A stretch of 64,000 bases of DNA from an uncultured Eubacteriales bacterium (GCA_934457115.1 CAKSHI010000003.1:1-64000); one strand, 5' to 3'. Positions 50,752 to 59,549 are shown, counted from the first letter of the stretch. Numbers and translations are program-made. The notes: generated by a model not told the origin, from the sequence alone.

Positions 50752-51396
50752 TTAGTCACTTTCACGCTCCTCGCGAATTTCTTTGAATATATTTATTAAA
50801 TTTTCCTGGAAATAAGCAAGCGTGTCCGGAGTAACATCACTTCCACCGTAAAAGTGATTGAACGCACTAGCTATGGCAGCATCCCAAGATAAGTACTTCA
50901 GATCAGAATAACTTGCGATTCGTTTTTTATTCCAGTCATCGTATGCATCTTCCGGGGCAGCTTTCATGTTTAGCCACTCAAAAAAAATAGATTTAAGAAT
51001 CTCATCATTTACCGAAAAAGACTCAACTCTATTTATTGTGTGCTCTCGACCATCTTTGCCAATGAAGCCACCCGGCCAGGCTGTAATAGCATTTTTCTTT
51101 AGCAAAAACGTTATTACCTCAAATATGTCACCGTACGTAGGCTCTTTAGATTTTTCTTGAGGCGCAGGAGGCTGTTTTTCATTAGTACGCCCCAATAACC
51201 AATCCGTACTCACGCCGAATGCTTCTGCGATTAAACATATGTTATTAGCGGTTAGATCTCTTTGGTTACTTAAGATCTTGCTAATAGAAGATTGAGGTAC
51301 TCCTGTTTTTTTCTCGAACTGCTGCTGGGTCATATCTCCCATCAGTTCTTTCATACGTTCAATCTCGATCCTTTTACTCTCTGGCCTCTTAGCCAA
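50752..51396 (-). CDS. XRE-family phage-type repressor
   Basis: The 214-residue protein has an HTH_3 domain in residues about 7-65 (MKELMGDMTQQQFEKKTGVPQSSISKILSNQRDLTANNICLIAEAFGVS). The C-terminal 140 residues do not show a LexA-type peptidase. An inverted repeat ATTATTCC-AAAA-GGAATAAT lies 50 bases upstream and is a likely operator. It faces the gene at 51786 across a long control region. Confidence 0.88.
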   Translation of the reverse strand: MAKRPESKRIEIERMKELMGDMTQQQFEKKTGVPQSSISKILSNQRDLTANNICLIAEAFGVSTDWLLGRTNEKQPPAPQEKSKEPTYGDIFEVITFLLKKNAITAWPGGFIGKDGREHTINRVESFSVNDEILKSIFFEWLNMKAAPEDAYDDWNKKRIASYSDLKYLSWDAAIASAFNHFYGGSDVTPDTLAYFQENLINIFKEIREERESD

Positions 51397-51445
51397 TTAA
51401 ACCATCCCCTTCGTGTGTAGATATAAAAAGTATAACACAACGGGG

Positions 51446-51465
51446 ATTATTCCAAAAGGAATAAT
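51446..51465. promoter_or_regulatory. Palindromic operator upstream of the second XRE gene
   Basis: ATTATTCC, AAAA, GGAATAAT is a perfect inverted repeat. A half site ATTATTCC recurs at about 51508-51516. Confidence 0.65.
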
Positions 51466-51536
51466 TTGCACGAGCCGGATCATATTTGTAACCCACCCGG
51501 GCATTAGATTATTCCTTCAACCTTTTATTAATGTGT

Positions 51537-51563
51537 ATATAGGTAATCACCTATTACCTATAT
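51537..51563. promoter_or_regulatory. Inverted repeat in the 51.5 kb control region
   Basis: ATATAGGTAAT, CACCT, ATTACCTATAT: a perfect 11-bp inverted repeat between divergent genes, likely a binding site. Confidence 0.6.
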
Positions 51564-51697
51564 GTCCTGAGCAAGACCTTAAAAGGCTCCCTTTCAGAGC
51601 AGGAATGCTTGGACGCTTGCATCCGTCTCAACAGTCTCTGATTGGAAAACTTAATACAGAGTCAGTTCTTTGAGACGAGCTGACCACAGAACAAGAT

Positions 51698-51782
51698 GGA
51701 GGAAATTTATCTTGGTGGTCAACTACGCTCATTTTCCAAGCTGCCTGACGGATTTCCTCCGGGCCAACCTAAGGAGGAAATC
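51698..51782 (+). promoter_or_regulatory. Possible ribosome-binding-site switch
   Basis: GATTTCCTCC (51751-51760) can pair perfectly over 10 bp with GGAGGAAATC (51773-51782), which is the ribosome binding site of the gene at 51786. The same block can pair instead with GGAGGAAAT (51698-51706) upstream. The two structures exclude each other. Confidence 0.5.
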
Positions 51783-51785
51783 TAA

Positions 51786-52379
51786 ATGGCAAAAAATGAA
51801 TTTTACAGAAACTTTAACAACAGAGCATCATTTAATGGACAGCCTATCAGACTCGATGAGGAACTCGTTCCCGCAGTTCTTTCCAAAGACATGGCTCAGA
51901 CACTGAAACCAGCGGGGTTAAATTATGACAATGTTGAAGCCTGGACATTCCGTCATGGAAAGAAAGTTCCCGTTGTATTCATTCCTAACAAAAAGGGTAA
52001 CATGGAATCGTACATGAAGATTTTTAATGATGACGTGGAACGCTACCTTAAGCATAAAGACAGCATTCTTTCCGATGACTTATCTCTTGATGAGTTCCTT
52101 GATAATATTGACGACGAGGATGGTTTGGGCTACGACCCTACGGGCTCCACAGAAAACGAAGATAATGCTATATTCTTAATGACAATTAATATGTTAATTG
52201 ATGACCTTGCAGCTCAGGATGCGAACATGGGTAAAATCATGCAACTGCTTATCGATGGATACCAGAAAAATGAAATTCTCAGTAAAGTAAAGCTTGGTAA
52301 AGGTAAAACTCAGGGGTATGCATTTATTGAGAAAACCCAGAAGCTTGCAAGGGAGCTCTTTGATAAGAAATATCGTTAA
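51786..52379 (+). CDS. Unknown protein of the phage-like element
   Basis: I do not recognise this 197-residue protein. The N-terminal half (FNNRASFNGQPIRLDEELVPAV, NVEAWTFRHGKKVPVVFIP) looks globular, the middle is acidic (DEFLDNIDDEDGLGYDP), and the C-terminal 50 residues (IMQLLIDGYQKNEILSKVKLGKGKTQGYAFIEKTQKLA) could form an HTH like sigma region 4. Low-confidence possibility: a phage regulator. It has a strong AGGAGG site and an elaborate leader. Confidence 0.72.
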   Translation: MAKNEFYRNFNNRASFNGQPIRLDEELVPAVLSKDMAQTLKPAGLNYDNVEAWTFRHGKKVPVVFIPNKKGNMESYMKIFNDDVERYLKHKDSILSDDLSLDEFLDNIDDEDGLGYDPTGSTENEDNAIFLMTINMLIDDLAAQDANMGKIMQLLIDGYQKNEILSKVKLGKGKTQGYAFIEKTQKLARELFDKKYR

Positions 52380-52385
52380 TAACAC

Positions 52386-52418
52386 TAACAGCGGCACGTC
52401 ACTCAGTGCCGCTGTTAT
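52386..52418. terminator. Bidirectional terminator
   Basis: AACAGCGGCAC pairs with GTGCCGCTGTT between the gene at 51786 and the SymE-like pseudogene. Confidence 0.8.
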
Positions 52419-52420
52419 TC

Positions 52421-52874
52421 TTATACCATTGTAATTGTAAGCTTTCCGTCGCCCTGGCAAAACAACATCCACCTCTGCGCCGGATTCAAAGCCTCAGTCA
52501 TTAAGCCAGTCTCCCTTCAGGACAATTTCAGGCGTGGGCTTGTACTTGTAACCGCTGCTCTTATGAACCTTCAAATGACGAGCAGCTTGCTCCACAGCCT
52601 TTGATTCTTTCTTCAACGCCTCTTGCTCAAGAACATACTCATCATGGCTCTTAATCTGCTCTATGGCATTTATAACCGTTCTGCACTGTCTATGCTTATG
52701 ATAAAGCGTAATCTTATACTGTGCCTCAAACTGGTTCTTAAACACAGTCCTGCAATATCCGGTGTTGCAGGACTGCACTTCGATATACTGCTCTTCTTCT
52801 CTGATGATCCTAAAATAAGGGTCACGTAAATAATTTAGTTCTTTTCTTGTAAACAATGATATACTCCTTTGCAT
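52421..52874 (-). pseudogene. SymE-like type I toxin gene broken by TGA and a frameshift
   Basis: The 126-residue frame to 52494 has a central helical part (VFKNQFEAQYKITLYHKHRQC) and ends PTPEIVLKGDWLND, the beginning of a SymE domain, at an in-frame TGA. Immediately after it the same frame continues GFESGAEVDVV, the next SymE segment. Then one extra T in a TTTT run (near 52460) shifts the frame, after which GDGKLTITMV and a stop complete the domain. Removing the stop and one base restores a full SymE C-terminus. Confidence 0.75.
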
Positions 52875-52889
52875 TTTTTGTTTGTAAAT

Positions 52890-53226
52890 TAATTGAAACT
52901 TTGTACCGAACTGGTACTTGATGCGCAGGCGGGAATGAACTACGCATGAATTGTTTTTGATGATGGTTTGGGAGAACCATCGATATAAGGAACGGAACCT
53001 CTTAAATGAAGTGCTTTAAATTCTAACCCAATTGGGATATTTTGGCAACAACAACCTATCGTTGAACTGTATGCACTTTTCAAATATTCAAACCGTAGTG
53101 TCAACCCTACATTATGGACCAGTTTCCATAAAGTCATTACTTCACATAAAAAGAAAGGCTTTCCAGCAGCTAATCGTACTCATTAACGATAGTTCTCTGA
53201 AAAGCCTTTAATTTACCACATTATTC
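52890..53226. other. Element end without a convincing gene
   Basis: The stretch carries only a short doubtful minus-strand frame and, near its right end, a hairpin AAAGGCTTT...AAAAGCCTTT (about 53153-53208) with T-runs that probably terminates rlmD. Confidence 0.5.
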
Positions 53227-54603
53227 TTACTTGCCTGGGTTCACCTTTGACATCAATACTACCGTTTCAACATGTGCAGTGCGAGGGAACATATCAACAC
53301 AACGTGCCTTTTTTGCGTCATATCCTAATGATTGAAGTGTGTTTAAATCTCTGGCCAGTGTAGCAGGGTCACAAGACACATATACAATCTTTTTGGGGGA
53401 TATTTTTGCTATGGTATTTAAAAGTCGGTCACCACAGCCCTTCCTTGGAGGATCCACTACTACAATATCCGGGTTTATATTGTGGGTTTCAAGATATTGA
53501 TGAGACTTTACAATGTCAAGGCACAAAAATTCTATATTATCTATTTTATTCATGTCTGCATTATATTTGGCATCCTTTACAGCCTGTGGCACAATTTCTA
53601 TTCCAAATACTTTTTTGGCGTTGTTTGCCATAAATAACCCTATAGAACCTATTCCGCAATAAAGGTCAAGCACTGTTTCGTTTCCAGTAAGACCTGCAAA
53701 TTCTTTTGCTATACTATATAACTTTTCGGTCTGAGGCCTGTTAATTTGATAAAAGGAAAACGGTGAAATTCTAAGACTTAGTTGACCTATTTTATCAGTT
53801 ATATAACCGTCTCCATATAAAATACGGTTCTTGTCTCCAAGTATTACATTGGTATTTTTATCATTTTTGTTTATTAGAAAGGTTTTTAGGTTACCAAGTT
53901 GTTGCTTTAAGTTGTCCAAAAGTTCAGATTCAAAGGGCAAATTAAGTTGGGTTGCGACAATGCAAACCATAAGTTGGTCAGTAGCTCCGGCATATCTTAG
54001 ATATATATGTCTAATTAAACCCTTTCTTGTTTCCTCATTGTATGGGGATATTTTATTTTTTTTCATCCAGTCTATTATTATATCTTTTGTTGTACAAAAT
54101 AGCTTAGGTTGAAGAGGGCAGTCCTCATATGGGATAATTCTATGACTGTGTTTTGCATAGAAGCCTGCCACTATTTCTCCTTCTGCAGAAAGCCCCACAG
54201 GTATCTGAGCCTTGTTGCGATATCCATATATCCCACACGATTTTACGATTTCATCTGCATTTACATCTGCATTGATTTTTCCTATTTTTTCAAGGTTTTG
54301 ATTTACTCCTGATAGTTTAGAACATACTTCATGGCCGTAGTCAACCCCATCAAATGCGCAACCCCCGCACTTTGAAGAGATTTTACATTTTTTATTGATT
54401 CTATGTTTTGAAGGTTCAATGATTTCCTCAATAATGCCATAGCAATATGTTGATTTTACTTTGACAATTCTAACTTTTAAATAGTCATCGGCGCAAGTGT
54501 TGGGAACAAATATAATTATATCATTATATGTTCCCATACCAAATCCTTGCAAAAGGGTTTTAAGTATTTTAATTTCTATAATATCATTTTTTTTAAGCTC
54601 CAT
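53227..54603 (-). CDS. rlmD: 23S rRNA (uracil-C5)-methyltransferase RlmD-type
   Basis: The 458-residue enzyme methylates a uracil of 23S rRNA. It has an N-terminal TRAM domain, a [4Fe-4S] Cys cluster (CKISSKCGGCAFDG near residue 70), the SAM motif LDLYCGIGSIGLFM near 312, VVDPPRKGC near 385 with the VSCDPATLARDL catalytic region near 405, and the C-terminal HVETVVLMS. The RumA/RlmCD family has several members in Firmicutes, so the exact uracil is not certain. The mobile element begins just past its stop codon. Confidence 0.92.
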   Translation of the reverse strand: MELKKNDIIEIKILKTLLQGFGMGTYNDIIIFVPNTCADDYLKVRIVKVKSTYCYGIIEEIIEPSKHRINKKCKISSKCGGCAFDGVDYGHEVCSKLSGVNQNLEKIGKINADVNADEIVKSCGIYGYRNKAQIPVGLSAEGEIVAGFYAKHSHRIIPYEDCPLQPKLFCTTKDIIIDWMKKNKISPYNEETRKGLIRHIYLRYAGATDQLMVCIVATQLNLPFESELLDNLKQQLGNLKTFLINKNDKNTNVILGDKNRILYGDGYITDKIGQLSLRISPFSFYQINRPQTEKLYSIAKEFAGLTGNETVLDLYCGIGSIGLFMANNAKKVFGIEIVPQAVKDAKYNADMNKIDNIEFLCLDIVKSHQYLETHNINPDIVVVDPPRKGCGDRLLNTIAKISPKKIVYVSCDPATLARDLNTLQSLGYDAKKARCVDMFPRTAHVETVVLMSKVNPGK

Positions 54604-54629
54604 TTTTGTTCTCCTTGTAATTTAACTTT

Positions 54630-56087
54630 CTATGTATTTACTCTAATGATGGGTGCAATTGGTGGGTAATATGAACTTGGGATACCTTCCCTTTTTATTT
54701 CCTGGGAATTTTTGTAGAATATTTTTTCGCCATCTGCACAACTTCCCGGCTGGCCTTTTATTTCCTTGACACTTGTGCCTGCGGGTATGGACGAATCATT
54801 TATATATTGTACATTGGGCATAGGTATGGTATTGGTTTTTTGTGAGGTAACATCTATATAGTCGTAATCTTGAGGTTTGGTTCCATAAAACTCGCAAATA
54901 AGTTTTGAACCTTCCATATATGAATTTATATAGACATTATGCCCCGTGTCATTTTGAAATTTTAGGTCTAATGTGGGGTAGTTAATAGTAGCATCCTGAC
55001 CGGTTGGCACATAAGTCGAGGGCCATTGATGGTTATGTCGTTCAGTGATTGTCATGTTAGCCCTTAGGGCTGCACCATATATGGTTGTTGCTGCTTGGCA
55101 AATACCGCCCCCAAAGGAGTTTATAAGTTTTCCATTTGAGATTGCTCCTGCTTGTTTATAACCCTTTGAGGGGTCATTGCTGTCTCCTGTTATGGCATTG
55201 AATGAAAAGCTTTCTCCTTTTAACACTGATGTGCCATTAATAGAGTCTAGTGCCAGTTTCATATTATCTTTAGCATTCTGTGTATTGTATGCAATGGTAG
55301 AGAATGATGATATAACCTCAACATTTGTATCGATATCTTTTAAATAGACATTTCTTAAAAGTGGTTGAGAAAGTGCATTTATGTGTTTATTGCTCTTGGG
55401 TGATTTAAGTGAAGCAATTAAATCTTCTTTAAATTTGGTTGCATTAAGCTCAATTCCGTCCGCTCCTTCTGAAAAATTTGCCTTTTTATTTACGATATTA
55501 ACAAAGTGAGCATCTTGCGGCTTAACGTAAATAATATCATTAACTTTGCTGCAGGCTCTTTCTAATTCATTAAAGTTCAAATAGGCCGAAACAACAAAGA
55601 ATTCAGGGGAATTTTTTAAGGACATAACTTTATTATATCTTTCTTCATCGGTTCCGTCTCTTGCGATATTGTATGCCTTTTCAAGAACTTCATCAGTATC
55701 ATATGTAAAAACAAAATCATCATTTGTAAGAGAGGTGATGGTTTCTCCGTTATATATTACATCTATATCAATATCAGCCGGAATGGAGGGTTCTATTGAA
55801 TGAATTATTTCTTTGGCTTGGTCCAGTGTTTTACCGGAAAGGTTTATTCCCAACACTATAATACCGTCATAAAATGTATTGGTATTAATAGTATTATAAA
55901 CTTCTTGCATATGGGCTTCTTTTATATCTTTTTGCTCTTTGCAGTAACCTATGAAATGAAAGGAGACTAACAACAAACTGCAAAGCAAGAAAACAATTCC
56001 TATATTTTTAACATATTTATTTATATTATGCTTTAGGTAAAAGTCATTTAGAGATTTTAAAGTGGAATTTTTTCCTTTTAGCAACAA
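54630..56087 (-). CDS. VanW-domain extracytoplasmic protein
   Basis: The 485-residue protein has an N-terminal membrane anchor (VKNIGIVFLLCSLLLVSFHFIG near residue 25), a peptidoglycan-binding-4-like region (GIIVLGINLSGKTLDQAKEII), and the VanW domain: LKGESFSFNAITG near residue 295, GGGICQAATTIYGAALRANM near 330 and NHQWPSTYVPTGQDATI. VanW proteins are linked to cell wall modification, but the reaction is unknown. The probable start is TTG behind GAGGGTGAG. Confidence 0.87.
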   Translation of the reverse strand: MLLKGKNSTLKSLNDFYLKHNINKYVKNIGIVFLLCSLLLVSFHFIGYCKEQKDIKEAHMQEVYNTINTNTFYDGIIVLGINLSGKTLDQAKEIIHSIEPSIPADIDIDVIYNGETITSLTNDDFVFTYDTDEVLEKAYNIARDGTDEERYNKVMSLKNSPEFFVVSAYLNFNELERACSKVNDIIYVKPQDAHFVNIVNKKANFSEGADGIELNATKFKEDLIASLKSPKSNKHINALSQPLLRNVYLKDIDTNVEVISSFSTIAYNTQNAKDNMKLALDSINGTSVLKGESFSFNAITGDSNDPSKGYKQAGAISNGKLINSFGGGICQAATTIYGAALRANMTITERHNHQWPSTYVPTGQDATINYPTLDLKFQNDTGHNVYINSYMEGSKLICEFYGTKPQDYDYIDVTSQKTNTIPMPNVQYINDSSIPAGTSVKEIKGQPGSCADGEKIFYKNSQEIKREGIPSSYYPPIAPIIRVNT

Positions 56088-56210
56088 AACTCACCCTCTT
56101 ATGATAAAATTGCAAGTTTTAAATTTTATTATAATCTTTTGTTTGTATAAAGTAAATATGTTGTCTTTAATCTACAATTAATAAGTAGCAATTAAAGTGA
56201 GGTTAAATGA

Positions 56211-56253
56211 AGAATTAGGGGTGGTGTATTAATATGCTGCACCCCTAATTTTT
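56211..56253 (-). terminator. Terminator downstream of the polysaccharide deacetylase
   Basis: AATTAGGGGTG pairs with CACCCCTAATT around a 16-base loop. Confidence 0.7.
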
Positions 56254-56294
56254 AATTATTATGTAAGTTTTATGGGTTAAAAAACTTGTTTTTA

Positions 56295-57098
56295 TTAAGT
56301 AAAGTCTCTTAATGATCCAAAGGAATAGCCAAGTTCTTCATATTTAGTTAAAAGTTCATCAAGAATTTCGGCATTGGTTTTTGATGTGCTGTGTAAAAGG
56401 ACTATAGCTCCTGGGTGTATCCTTGGTACGAGTTTATCAAAGGCTTCTTTTTTGGATGGTTGATTATCTACATACCAATCAACATAAGCCAAGCTCCAAA
56501 AGAATGTTTTATATCCAAGTTCATGGGCTTGCTTTAAATTGTTTTCACAGTACTTTCCTTGTGGAGGTCTATAGAATTTTTCAATGTCTTTGCCAGTCGC
56601 TTCTTTATATAGATCCTCTAAGGTGCACATTTCATTTTTAAAGCTTTCCATATCGGATATTTTGGACATATCCGGGTGGGTATTTGTATGGTTACCTACT
56701 ATATGACCATCATCAAGCATTTTATTTACGAGATCCGGGCTTGTTTTGATATAGTTTCCTACAACAAAAAAGGTTGCTTGCGCATTGTGTTTTTTTAGGG
56801 CTTCAAGTATTTGTGGGGTATAGCCGTTTTCATATCCTGCATCAAAAGTTAGATAAATTGTTTTTTGATTTGAGGGATTAACAAAATAAGCATCGTATTG
56901 TTTTAGAAAATCAATGCTTGCGTTGCCGCTTGGAGGCAATCCTTTCTCTTGAAAGCTTAGTCCCCAATTAGTATTTTCTTTTGTAGAAGCTGTAACAGTT
57001 TTTGGAGATAAGAATGAATATAACACAAAAATAATAGCTAATGACAAACAAAAAGTTATAGAAAGGAGTATTTGCTTCTTTTTGAGAATTATTATCAC
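56295..57098 (-). CDS. PdaA-like polysaccharide deacetylase
   Basis: The protein has a membrane anchor or signal peptide (ILLSITFCLSLAIIFVLYSF) and a NodB-type deacetylase domain: YLTFDAGYENG near residue 85 with the catalytic Asp, GNHTNTHPDMS near 135 with the two metal His, and RPPQGKYCENN near 180. DAG in place of DDG and the region GLSFQEKGLPPSG are characteristic of PdaA, the muramic-acid deacetylase needed for the spore cortex delta-lactam. I prefer the GTG at 57098 behind GGTGGTG; a TTG at 57131 is the alternative. Confidence 0.85.
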   Translation of the reverse strand: MIIILKKKQILLSITFCLSLAIIFVLYSFLSPKTVTASTKENTNWGLSFQEKGLPPSGNASIDFLKQYDAYFVNPSNQKTIYLTFDAGYENGYTPQILEALKKHNAQATFFVVGNYIKTSPDLVNKMLDDGHIVGNHTNTHPDMSKISDMESFKNEMCTLEDLYKEATGKDIEKFYRPPQGKYCENNLKQAHELGYKTFFWSLAYVDWYVDNQPSKKEAFDKLVPRIHPGAIVLLHSTSKTNAEILDELLTKYEELGYSFGSLRDFT

Positions 57099-57131
57099 AT
57101 ATAACACCACCAAAATTATTTTATATACCAA

Positions 57132-57498
57132 TATATATTTGGATTATCACTTGTTTATGTTGGCAATTTTTATGGTGAAAAATGTGAATTTTACAATAAA
57201 AATGTTGACAAAACATTAAATACTTGTTAATCTTAAATTAATAAAAATTTAATTTATAATTTTAGCAAACAAATGTATTAATTTTTATGGTTGATTACAA
57301 TGATTCAACTCGATAAAAACAAATTTTGATATTTGGACTAATATATAAGGGAGGGATAAATTTATGATATTGAGTGCGGTAATGTTATTCGTAGCATATT
57401 TTTGTGTTTCTTCGTAGGTGTGTGTATTTCAAGGTTAAGTTTTTTGTTTATCAATGGGTCTCGTTATTTAAATAATAAAGGAAGATAGGTGTTTTTAA
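57132..57498 (+). other. Upstream region of the phospholipase-like gene with a 17-codon frame
   Basis: The region is very AT-rich. A TTGACA lies at about 57203. A tiny frame, ATG at 57364 to TAG at 57417, lies 7 bases behind GGGAGGG and encodes 17 mostly hydrophobic residues. It may be a leader peptide or chance. Confidence 0.4.
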
Positions 57499-58233
57499 AT
57501 GAGAAAAAACAAGTGTAAAAGATTATTGGTCAGTTTCTTAGCAATTTGTTTAACAGTCGCTGCTATTTCCCCTCAATGCTATGCATTTGAAACGGACACA
57601 CATGGATATGTGACAGATGTTAGCTTAGGTATTTTAAAGGACGTTTATCCAAAAGAAAGTGATGAGTTTTTCACACAAGATGTAAACTCTAAACTTATAT
57701 ATTTTTCCAAAAGGCCTGATATTGATGAGAACGATGGCATATTTAAATGGCATTATTATAATCCTATAACGGAAAAAAACTTTGTAAAGGGTAAGGTAAC
57801 TGCACTAACTAAGTTTAATGATCATTACAAAAATGCACTTACTAATTATAAAAAGGGTAATGTCGATAAATCATTAGAGGAGTTAGGAAGATCCCTTCAC
57901 TTTATAGAAGATATTAATACCCCTGTCCATACCAACAGCCAAGATATTATAGATGTCGCATCGTATTTGAACTTGCACGTAAAGTTTGAGACTTTTGTTT
58001 TATCCATACAAGATAATACAAAGGCAACGATGACACCAAACGAGTTTGTTTATTATAAGAATAACACAACAACTCAAATAGCTAAAAAACACGCAAATAT
58101 TTCCGCTAACAATTTTTATGCATTATACAATAAGTTAGTTCCTCAAGAAGAGATTGCATCAAACTCTCTTTCAAATGCACAAAAATGCGTTGCAGGTGTT
58201 TTGTATAAATTCTATAATCAAGTAACTAAGTAA
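57499..58233 (+). CDS. Exported zinc-dependent phospholipase C-like protein
   Basis: The 244-residue protein has a signal peptide ending QCYA at residue 29 (compare the CFA ends of the 9.5 kb array). The mature part resembles the N-terminal domain of clostridial alpha-toxin: THGYVTDVSLGIL for THAMIVTQGVSIL, HFIEDINTPVHTN for the HYFGDIDTPYHPA zinc motif, and HVKFETFV near residue 160. Several zinc ligands are thus visible. The N-terminal Trp ligand of alpha-toxin and its C2-like membrane-binding domain are absent. It might be a secreted phospholipase or nuclease-like enzyme. Confidence 0.82.
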   Translation: MRKNKCKRLLVSFLAICLTVAAISPQCYAFETDTHGYVTDVSLGILKDVYPKESDEFFTQDVNSKLIYFSKRPDIDENDGIFKWHYYNPITEKNFVKGKVTALTKFNDHYKNALTNYKKGNVDKSLEELGRSLHFIEDINTPVHTNSQDIIDVASYLNLHVKFETFVLSIQDNTKATMTPNEFVYYKNNTTTQIAKKHANISANNFYALYNKLVPQEEIASNSLSNAQKCVAGVLYKFYNQVTK

Positions 58234-58242
58234 AGGAGTATA

Positions 58243-58836
58243 ATGATGAAGATAAAAAAGATAATTGCTGCATTTTTGGCAGTATTAGTAATTGCTCAAT
58301 TAGGTACTACGGCTGCTTTTGCCAAGGAGGGAGGCTTATTTAGTTGCTGCTCAAAGAATACTGATTCAACGATATGTAGTGCGGATGACCTTAAAGAAAA
58401 GACCAGATTGGTTGCGTGGAATGGTATATTATATGAACTAAGTGTAAAGGCATTGGGTGAGACTAAAAGCTATGATAAAAAGACAAATAAGGTTGTGTAT
58501 CATAGGACAGTAGTAGAAAAGGAGAATTATTATTTAGAAAAAGATCATTCTCTTTTATTAACTCAAACCCTTTATATACATTTTTCATATGATAAGACAA
58601 AGGCATGGATAAACAGCCGCAAAGACATAGAATACTCTAAAAATGTAAAGAATGATAATTGGAAATTTGTAGATCACATAGAATATTTAAATGATGACCC
58701 GGATCAATGCTTGTTTTCGGCAATATTTAAATTATATAACCGTGAGAGCAGAGTAAATGATTGGGATTATAAAGATACAGCCTTTTTTGATGTTATTTGT
58801 ACACCGGACGGACAATTAAGTTACCAATATAAATAA
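58243..58836 (+). CDS. Secreted protein of unknown function
   Basis: The 197-residue protein has a signal peptide ending AAFA at residue 27. The mature part begins with a Cys pair (LFSCCSKN) and another Cys, then a region rich in Tyr, Lys and Asp with probable beta-strands (SLLLTQTLYIHFSYDKTKAWIN). No family recognised. It begins 9 bases after the phospholipase-like gene behind AAGGAG, so they are one operon. Confidence 0.75.
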   Translation: MMKIKKIIAAFLAVLVIAQLGTTAAFAKEGGLFSCCSKNTDSTICSADDLKEKTRLVAWNGILYELSVKALGETKSYDKKTNKVVYHRTVVEKENYYLEKDHSLLLTQTLYIHFSYDKTKAWINSRKDIEYSKNVKNDNWKFVDHIEYLNDDPDQCLFSAIFKLYNRESRVNDWDYKDTAFFDVICTPDGQLSYQYK

Positions 58837-58855
58837 TTATTAGGGGGAATATAAA

Positions 58856-59299
58856 TTGAAAAAGAAACTATCATTATTTTTAGCAGTTATAATGTTATTT
58901 TCTATTTGTTGTTTTAATGTATCTGCATTGGATAAGGGAGATAACGACAGCGATTATAAATATAAAACATATGATGTATCAAAATATGTTTATGACAAGG
59001 ACAACAACTTCTTGGGAATTGTAAAGTTTCAATTTAAATTTCGCTATAGCAGGGATTCAGTCACTGCAAAGTGTATGTGCGTTAATAGTGATATAATATC
59101 AGAATCAAGTAATGCAAAACTTAAAATTTCACACGAAATACAAAACTTAACTTTAGATAAGGGCGGAGCTTTTGGAAAAGTCGAGGTTTTAAAACCAAAT
59201 GGCCTTTCAGGAGAGAGTGCTAGATTTTTTGTAACAGTTGACAACAAGGGAACTTTAAAATTCTACAAGCAATGCTCAAGCAATATTAAGATTAAGTAG
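58856..59299 (+). CDS. Secreted protein of unknown function
   Basis: The 147-residue protein appears to start with TTG behind AGGGGGAAT. The signal peptide contains SICCFN and ends NVSA near residue 24. The mature part is probably a single beta-rich domain (FLGIVKFQFKFRYSRDSVTAKCMCV, GESARFFVTVDNKGTLKFYKQC) with a C-x-C pair and a C-terminal Cys. No family recognised. Third gene of the operon, closed by a terminator. Confidence 0.73.
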   Translation: MKKKLSLFLAVIMLFSICCFNVSALDKGDNDSDYKYKTYDVSKYVYDKDNNFLGIVKFQFKFRYSRDSVTAKCMCVNSDIISESSNAKLKISHEIQNLTLDKGGAFGKVEVLKPNGLSGESARFFVTVDNKGTLKFYKQCSSNIKIK

Positions 59300-59349
59300 A
59301 AAGGCTATAAAATAGCATATATAAACAAACTTAGACTTCTTTGTTAAGA

Positions 59350-59388
59350 ACAAAGCCTCAGTATATAAATTAGGACTGAGGCTTTTAT
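59350..59388 (+). terminator. Terminator of the secreted-protein operon
   Basis: AAAGCCTCAGT pairs with ACTGAGGCTTT, followed by TATCTTT. Confidence 0.82.
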
Positions 59389-59549
59389 CTTTATATAATG
59401 TATAATTAAACTTTTCTATAAGTATAAAATTTTTAAATATGCAAAAAAATAAAAGCATATTGCTATGCTTCAAAGATACATATTGTAGGCATTCAAATCC
59501 TCGGCTTTGCCGAAGGGTTTGAATTGCTCAATATTTATTATAATTAATA

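Larger units (their letters stand above)
32737..53200. mobile_element. Degraded phage-like element carrying a restriction-modification cassette
   Basis: Both edges are approximate. The block is clearly GC-richer than the flanks, uses different codons, and is filled with phage replication genes, XRE repressors and a defence cassette. No integrase, terminase, capsid, tail or conjugation genes are present, so it is a remnant or a satellite-like island. Its right end lies next to the 3' end of rlmD, a known integration site for mobile elements in Firmicutes. I found no clear attachment-site repeat by eye. Four genes inside carry premature in-frame stops. Confidence 0.8.

Noticed and set aside
52940..53137. 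Minus-strand 65-codon frame near the right end of the island
   Set aside because: No ribosome binding site, no recognisable family and odd composition; possibly a decayed fragment but not supportable.
32690..53230. Attachment-site direct repeats at both ends of the island
   Set aside because: I looked for the rlmD 3' end words on the left side and found no convincing match.
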